Origin: Promethearchaeota archaeon
GTDB lineage: Archaea; Asgardarchaeota; Lokiarchaeia; Sigynarchaeales; MK-D1
Reading direction: 5' to 3'
NCBI GenBank assembly: GCA_016839385.1
Contig: JAEOUK010000237.1
Span: 1-9,275 of the forward strand
DNA: 9,275 nucleotides
A model generated the notes under the pieces. That model did no database searches, was not told the origin of the DNA, and saw only the letters and a program-made list of their open reading frames with translations. This document shows, in pieces, positions 6,403 through 9,275 of the stretch (position 1 is the first letter of the stretch; the number at the start of each line of letters is the position of its first letter). The position numbers and the translations under genes are program-made.

Positions 6403-6567
6403 ATGGAAAAAAAACATAATTTGGACAACGAGTCGAATCAATTTCAATATCTTTCCAAAGCTCCAAAAAAAAGGAGTGGGATTAGGACAATCGGATTAAT
6501 TTTGCTTTCATTGGCATTTATAGCAAATATTACTATGTTTGTACTAATATCCTTAGATATTATGTGA
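6403..6567 (+). CDS. Small single-helix membrane protein (54 aa)
   Basis: ATG at 6403 opens a 54-residue frame. It has a polar N-terminus (KKHNLDNESNQFQYLSKAPKKRSG, residues 3-26, written here in part) with a basic PKKRSG cluster at 21-26, then one hydrophobic helix from about residue 29 to 51 (TIGLILLSLAFIANITMFVL) and a very short tail. By the positive-inside rule the N-terminus should face the cytoplasm. GGTGA (6390-6394) eight bases upstream is a good Shine-Dalgarno site. The stop (6565-6567) overlaps the GAGGT site that serves the next gene 11 bases on, so the two are almost surely co-transcribed and probably co-translated. I do not recognise a family. A TATA-like TTTATACT (6362-6369) lies upstream. 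It may be a small subunit or regulator of the six-helix protein that follows. Confidence 0.65.
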   Translation: MEKKHNLDNESNQFQYLSKAPKKRSGIRTIGLILLSLAFIANITMFVLISLDIM

Positions 6568-6578
6568 GGTAGAAAAAA

Positions 6579-7229
6579 ATGGAAACAAATCACGATTTGA
6601 ATAAATTAGAAAAAAAAATCGCAACTGTTCAATTTCAAGATGGAATTTTTGATATAGTTCTAGGTTTGGCATTAATTGTATATGGTATTGCATCAATATT
6701 GTATGAAATTTGGACCGAAGTATGGGCAGTGTTGGGAATGTTTCTAATTTATGTACTTCTTGCCACACCTTTATTCTTGGTGCAGATATATGTGACAAAA
6801 CCTCGATTAGGAGCAGTTAAATTTAAAGCTAAAAGGAAAAGGAAAAGATTAGGAGTTGTGATATTTACTGCAGTTCTCTTAGTTGCAAATATAGTACTTC
6901 TCATACTCATTAGTCAAGGATTGCTAACGATTGGTGGGAACGTGTATGTCATTTCGGCAATGTTTGGAGTAATTCCCCTATTCATATTCGCTTTGATGGC
7001 ATATTTTATGGATTTTCCAAGATTATATCTCATCGGTGCATTGTTTAGTGTAGGAATATTCTTAATGCAGCTCTTCACGATTTTGGATTTGATCCTAATT
7101 GGTAGGATCTCAGTGATGGTGATGGGGATTATTGTTATCAGCATCGGAACAGTATATCTCATTAAATTTCTAAAGAACTATCCAAAAATTGAGGGACATG
7201 ATTATGAATTCAAAAAAGTCCAAGGATGA
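6579..7229 (+). CDS. Six-helix membrane protein encoded with a winged-helix regulator
   Basis: A 216-residue protein. A soluble N-terminus (EKKIATVQFQDGIFDIVLG) leads into hydrophobic segments near residues 22-42, 48-72, 91-113, 122-144, 148-170 and 174-196. The loop between helices 2 and 3 has the PRLGAVKF motif followed by a strongly basic KAKRKRKR (75-90), which by the positive-inside rule is cytoplasmic. The 'QFQDGIFDIVLG' opening and the PR-x-G-x-V-K-F loop recall uncharacterised membrane proteins that I associate with HTH_34 regulators, but I know of no established function. No catalytic or ligand motif is visible. The start is fixed by GAGGT (6566-6570), eight bases upstream. The end overlaps the following regulator gene by 26 bases in another frame, so the pair is translationally linked. 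A membrane sensor or anti-regulator role is inference from this context. Confidence 0.75.
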   Translation: METNHDLNKLEKKIATVQFQDGIFDIVLGLALIVYGIASILYEIWTEVWAVLGMFLIYVLLATPLFLVQIYVTKPRLGAVKFKAKRKRKRLGVVIFTAVLLVANIVLLILISQGLLTIGGNVYVISAMFGVIPLFIFALMAYFMDFPRLYLIGALFSVGIFLMQLFTILDLILIGRISVMVMGIIVISIGTVYLIKFLKNYPKIEGHDYEFKKVQG

Positions 7230-7539
7230 AGAAAAAAAAATTGATGAAAAGCTCTTGGATTTGATGGATGTTGATAAAGATATTCACGAACCTGCAAGAC
7301 TCATGATCTTGTCTATCCTTTATGTGGTTGAAAGCGTAGAATTCGTATATTTACGTGGACAAACAAAACTCACTTGGGGAAATCTGTCTGCACATCTAAG
7401 TAAACTGGAAAGTAAAGAATATATCTCTATAGAGAAGGAGTTCAAAAATAATAGACCTCACACAATGATCAGCCTTACGGACAAAGGAAAACGCGAATTT
7501 CTTGCTTATAGGGAAAAAATGAAGGATATCTTCAAATAA
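7204..7539 (+). CDS. Winged-helix transcriptional regulator (HTH_34 type)
   Basis: A 111-residue protein with a charged, lysine-rich N-terminus (1-16) and one winged helix-turn-helix. The run LMDVDKDIHEPARLMILSIL (20-39), the segment FVYLRGQTKLTWGNLSAHLSKLE (47-69) holding the recognition helix, the wing around YISIEKEFKNNRPHTMISLT (73-92), and a final helix GKREFLAYREKMKDIF closely follow the HTH_34 (PF13601) pattern of MarR/ArsR-like DNA-binding proteins. No Cys or His cluster for metal sensing is seen. I chose ATG 7204 because GAGGGA (7191-7196) stands seven bases before it; TTG 7189 and ATG 7198 are in frame but would overlap or crowd that site. It overlaps the end of the six-helix membrane protein gene, so it is the last gene of that operon and may autoregulate it through the divergent spacer at 6173-6402 (inference). 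Confidence 0.85.
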   Translation: MNSKKSKDEEKKIDEKLLDLMDVDKDIHEPARLMILSILYVVESVEFVYLRGQTKLTWGNLSAHLSKLESKEYISIEKEFKNNRPHTMISLTDKGKREFLAYREKMKDIFK

Positions 7540-7553
7540 ACTCTGCATTCAAC

Positions 7554-7582
7554 TTTTTTTACCAATTTTCTTCTTCTATTTT
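7554..7582 (+). terminator. Oligo-T terminator after the regulator gene
   Basis: T7 (7554-7560) followed by a second pyrimidine-rich run (TTTTCTTCTTCTATTTT, 7566-7582) starts 14 bases after the regulator's stop codon. No hairpin is needed in Archaea. It separates the regulator operon from the thiolase gene. Confidence 0.45.
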
Positions 7583-7600
7583 ACAAAAAGTAAAGATAAC

Positions 7601-7620
7601 CTTTATTTGAGATTTAAATC
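7601..7620 (+). promoter_or_regulatory. Candidate promoter region of the thiolase gene
   Basis: CTTTATTT (7601-7608) and TTTAAAT (7613-7619) are TATA-like boxes 50-70 bases before the chosen ATG at 7670. Either would leave a short leader containing the AAAAGG site near 7655-7660. Which of the two is used cannot be told from sequence. Confidence 0.3.
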
Positions 7621-7669
7621 GACTAAAAATATCTCACTAATTTTAAAAAAACTGAAAAGGAAATTAACA

Positions 7670-8971
7670 ATGGTTAAATCAATGTTTGAAAAGCTCGGAC
7701 TTCCGAAAGGAAGAGAGCCTGTAATCGTCGATTATACACGAACTGCTATCGGAAAAAAACGTGGTGGTTTGTTACAACGTGTTCGAGGCGATGATTGGAT
7801 CGTGAATTGTGTTAAAACACATGCAGATCGAAATTTTGAAGGACTAAATTTAGAAAAAATGGGAGAACAAGGATTAGTGGACTGCATCATTGGTAACAAC
7901 TCACAAATCGGTCCAACCGCACTTGACATCGGACGAACTGTAATTCTATCGGCAGGGTTGCCTTGGACTATTCCTGGTACATCCGTAAATCGACAGTGCT
8001 CTTCTGGTATGCAAACTGTATACTTCGGATGGCAGGAAATTGTAACTGGGGATAAAGACATCGTATTTGCTGGTGGTGTCGAAGCTCAAACTACATTCCC
8101 CATTATGGCAGATCTTAATGTGTCGATGGGCACTTATGTCCAAACATTCCCTCCAAATATTAAAATTACTCAAAGTCCTTACGTACAAGATTCTGTTGCA
8201 AAATACAATAAAGACATGGCAGGCCAAATTGAAGGAGCTGAGCTCATGGGAAAAGTGTGGAATGAAAAAATTGGAAACACAAGAGAAGAGTTCCGTCACG
8301 AATTAGATGAAATTTCTTACACCTCCCATATGAAAGCTCTGAAACCCTCCGCGATGGAAGCGCGTGGTCGAGAAATCACTCCTCTCAAAGTACCCAAACT
8401 AGATGAGAATGGTAAACAGATATTGGATGAAAACCATCAAATGATCGATTCTCCCGATACCGTAGATATTGCTATGGTTGATGAAGCCCCTCGTCCGAAT
8501 ACCAGTATGGAAAAACTCGCGAAATTGAAAGGAATTGTAAAACGTAAAACTGGATATCTAACAGCAGGTAATTCATGTCCGGAATCTGATGGGGCAGCTT
8601 GTTTAATTCTTACATCTCGAGAGTATGCCGAACAAAATTCATTGCCGATTAGAGGAACACTTGAAAGTTGTTTTGTCATTGGAACCGACCCGGTTTTAAT
8701 GCTTACAGGTCCAATTGAATCTGTTCGAGGGGTTATGAAAAAAGCAGAAACCACTTTGGATGAAATGAAATTCATTGAAATCAACGAAGCATTTTCTACG
8801 GTTGTTAAGGCATCCACATACGAGTTAGGTCTTGATTGGAAAGACCCACGCATTAATCAATATGGTGGTGCTATCGCTATCGGACATCCAACAGGAATGA
8901 CAGGAACTCGATTGATTGGTACAATCTTACATCAATTGGAAGATTCACAGCAAGATTATGGTCTTGCATAG
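7670..8971 (+). CDS. Thiolase (acetyl-CoA C-acyltransferase type), C-terminus lost at contig junction
   Basis: From the ATG at 7670 the frame gives 433 residues of a degradative-type thiolase, which cleaves 3-ketoacyl-CoA with CoA or runs the reverse condensation. Visible are IVDYTRTAIGKKRGG (19-33), the nucleophile in NRQCSSG (C110), the GGVEAQT loop (135-141), GNSCPESDGAA (300-310), NEAF (372-375) and the catalytic His in GGAIAIGHPTGMTGTR (H406). The protein stops at YGLA followed by TAG. In the family this point leads straight into the second catalytic cysteine motif (CxGGG) and about 15-30 more residues. Those are absent because the DNA changes abruptly to GC-rich foreign sequence at 8969. 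The true gene is probably intact in the organism. The start is supported by AAAAGG about nine bases upstream; a TTG at 7607 and an ATG at 7682 are alternatives. A role in beta-oxidation-like acyl-CoA metabolism is likely; chain-length preference is unknown. Confidence 0.85.
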   Translation: MVKSMFEKLGLPKGREPVIVDYTRTAIGKKRGGLLQRVRGDDWIVNCVKTHADRNFEGLNLEKMGEQGLVDCIIGNNSQIGPTALDIGRTVILSAGLPWTIPGTSVNRQCSSGMQTVYFGWQEIVTGDKDIVFAGGVEAQTTFPIMADLNVSMGTYVQTFPPNIKITQSPYVQDSVAKYNKDMAGQIEGAELMGKVWNEKIGNTREEFRHELDEISYTSHMKALKPSAMEARGREITPLKVPKLDENGKQILDENHQMIDSPDTVDIAMVDEAPRPNTSMEKLAKLKGIVKRKTGYLTAGNSCPESDGAACLILTSREYAEQNSLPIRGTLESCFVIGTDPVLMLTGPIESVRGVMKKAETTLDEMKFIEINEAFSTVVKASTYELGLDWKDPRINQYGGAIAIGHPTGMTGTRLIGTILHQLEDSQQDYGLA

Positions 8972-9275
8972 GACGATGTACGGGGGGATGAGGCTGTCGT
9001 ATCCGGCGGGGTAGCCCTTGAACTGCGAGACGACGGCCCCGACGGACGGCCAGACCAGCCCGTCGCCGGGCTTACGGCCGGTCTGGACGAGGTAGGCGGC
9101 GGTCTCGTGGGCGTTGATGCCGTGGGTCAGGCTGCGGATGATTGAGTACTTGTCCGCCTGCTGGGCCAGCATTGGCAGCAGCTCGCCGATCCGGATGCCG
9201 GGCACGTTCGTGTCGATCGGGTGGCTGAGTTGCCCGCAGTAGTCGTAGCCCGCATCTGGCTTCGGGTCGAAGGTG
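8945..9275 (-). CDS. DUF1501 protein fragment (Planctomycetes type), broken at both ends
   Basis: The minus strand is open from base 9274 down to a TGA at 8947-8945. Bases 9274-8969 encode a fragment beginning TFDPKPDAG, with CGQLSHPIDTNVPGIRIGE, ELLPMLAQQADKYSIIRSLT, HGINAHETAAYLVQTGR and VGAVVSQFKG, ending IPPYIVL. This is the N-terminal-to-middle part of the DUF1501 (PF07394) family, sulfatase-like and typically exported proteins abundant in Planctomycetes. The upstream end runs off the window. The last residues (CKTIILL) are not DUF1501 but the antisense of the thiolase gene, so homology stops at about 8969. Base composition supports a foreign origin: 43 of 60 bases are G or C in 9001-9060, against 25 of 60 in 8881-8940. 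The function of the family is not settled. I read this as part of another genome joined by assembly rather than a gene of the archaeon. Confidence 0.8.
   Translation of the reverse strand, partial: TFDPKPDAGYDYCGQLSHPIDTNVPGIRIGELLPMLAQQADKYSIIRSLTHGINAHETAAYLVQTGRKPGDGLVWPSVGAVVSQFKGYPAGYDSLIPPYIVLCKTIILL
8966..8972. other. Junction between archaeal and GC-rich DNA (probable assembly chimera)
   Basis: The thiolase reads correctly up to GCA at 8966-8968. The DUF1501 frame on the other strand reads correctly down to its Leu codon at 8971-8969. Both genes are broken at the same point, in opposite orientation, and base composition steps there. No insertion-sequence ends, target duplications or tRNA-type attachment site are visible at the join. 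Confidence 0.8.

Noticed and set aside
7607..7669. N-terminal extension of the thiolase from a TTG at 7607
   Set aside because: The 21 added residues are Lys/Ser-rich, not found in thiolases, and cover the likely promoter and leader. The ATG at 7670 has an AAAAGG site and gives the family's usual start.
7732..8853. Long minus-strand frames opposite the thiolase
   Set aside because: They are shadows of a well-supported thiolase gene, have no ribosome binding sites, and show no recognisable protein motifs.
8972..9275. Horizontal transfer of a Planctomycetes gene into the archaeon
   Set aside because: The DUF1501 gene is broken exactly at the point where the thiolase is broken, is not adapted in base use, and has no mobile element beside it. 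An assembly chimera explains this more simply.

Overview
The window looks like an AT-rich archaeal metagenomic contig. Three things point to Archaea: an intron-containing tRNA-Leu whose intron fits a bulge-helix-bulge splice motif, a UPF0282/COG2248-type metallo-hydrolase, and TATA-like boxes and purine-rich Shine-Dalgarno sites ahead of genes. An Asgard or related lineage is my guess, not something the sequence proves. The last ~305 bases are clearly different: GC-rich, and encoding a Planctomycetes-type DUF1501 protein. The right end is therefore most likely a chimeric join.

Layout. At the left edge the 5' part of a class I SAM methyltransferase runs leftward (1-347). It is divergent from a COG4692-like Asp-box (BNR) beta-propeller protein (427-1443), which is followed by a roughly seven-helix integral membrane protein (1505-2623). 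A leftward metallo-beta-lactamase-fold protein of the UPF0282 type (2645-3712) converges on it. Next is tRNA-Leu(UAA) (3856-3973), carrying a 33-nt intron in the D-arm, a non-canonical position. It ends ten bases before the stop codon of a convergent gene. That gene is a 681-residue old-yellow-enzyme/2,4-dienoyl-CoA-reductase-like iron-sulfur flavoprotein (3984-6029, minus). It is preceded by, and overlaps, a 48-codon unrecognised ORF (6026-6172, minus) with its own Shine-Dalgarno site.

Across a 230-bp divergent spacer, a rightward cluster starts: a 54-residue single-helix membrane peptide (6403-6567), a six-helix membrane protein (6579-7229), and a winged-helix regulator of the HTH_34 type (7204-7539) that overlaps the membrane gene. 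The short spacings and Shine-Dalgarno sites make this a likely operon, possibly a membrane-linked regulatory module. After an oligo-T stretch comes a thiolase (7670-8971). It has the N-terminal catalytic Cys and the His but is cut off before the C-terminal catalytic Cys motif, exactly where the base composition changes.

Metabolically, the dienoyl-CoA-reductase-like flavoprotein and the thiolase both suit acyl-CoA (beta-oxidation-type) metabolism, but they are divergent and in separate transcription units, so any link is inference. I see no phage genes, insertion sequences, CRISPR arrays or defence systems.
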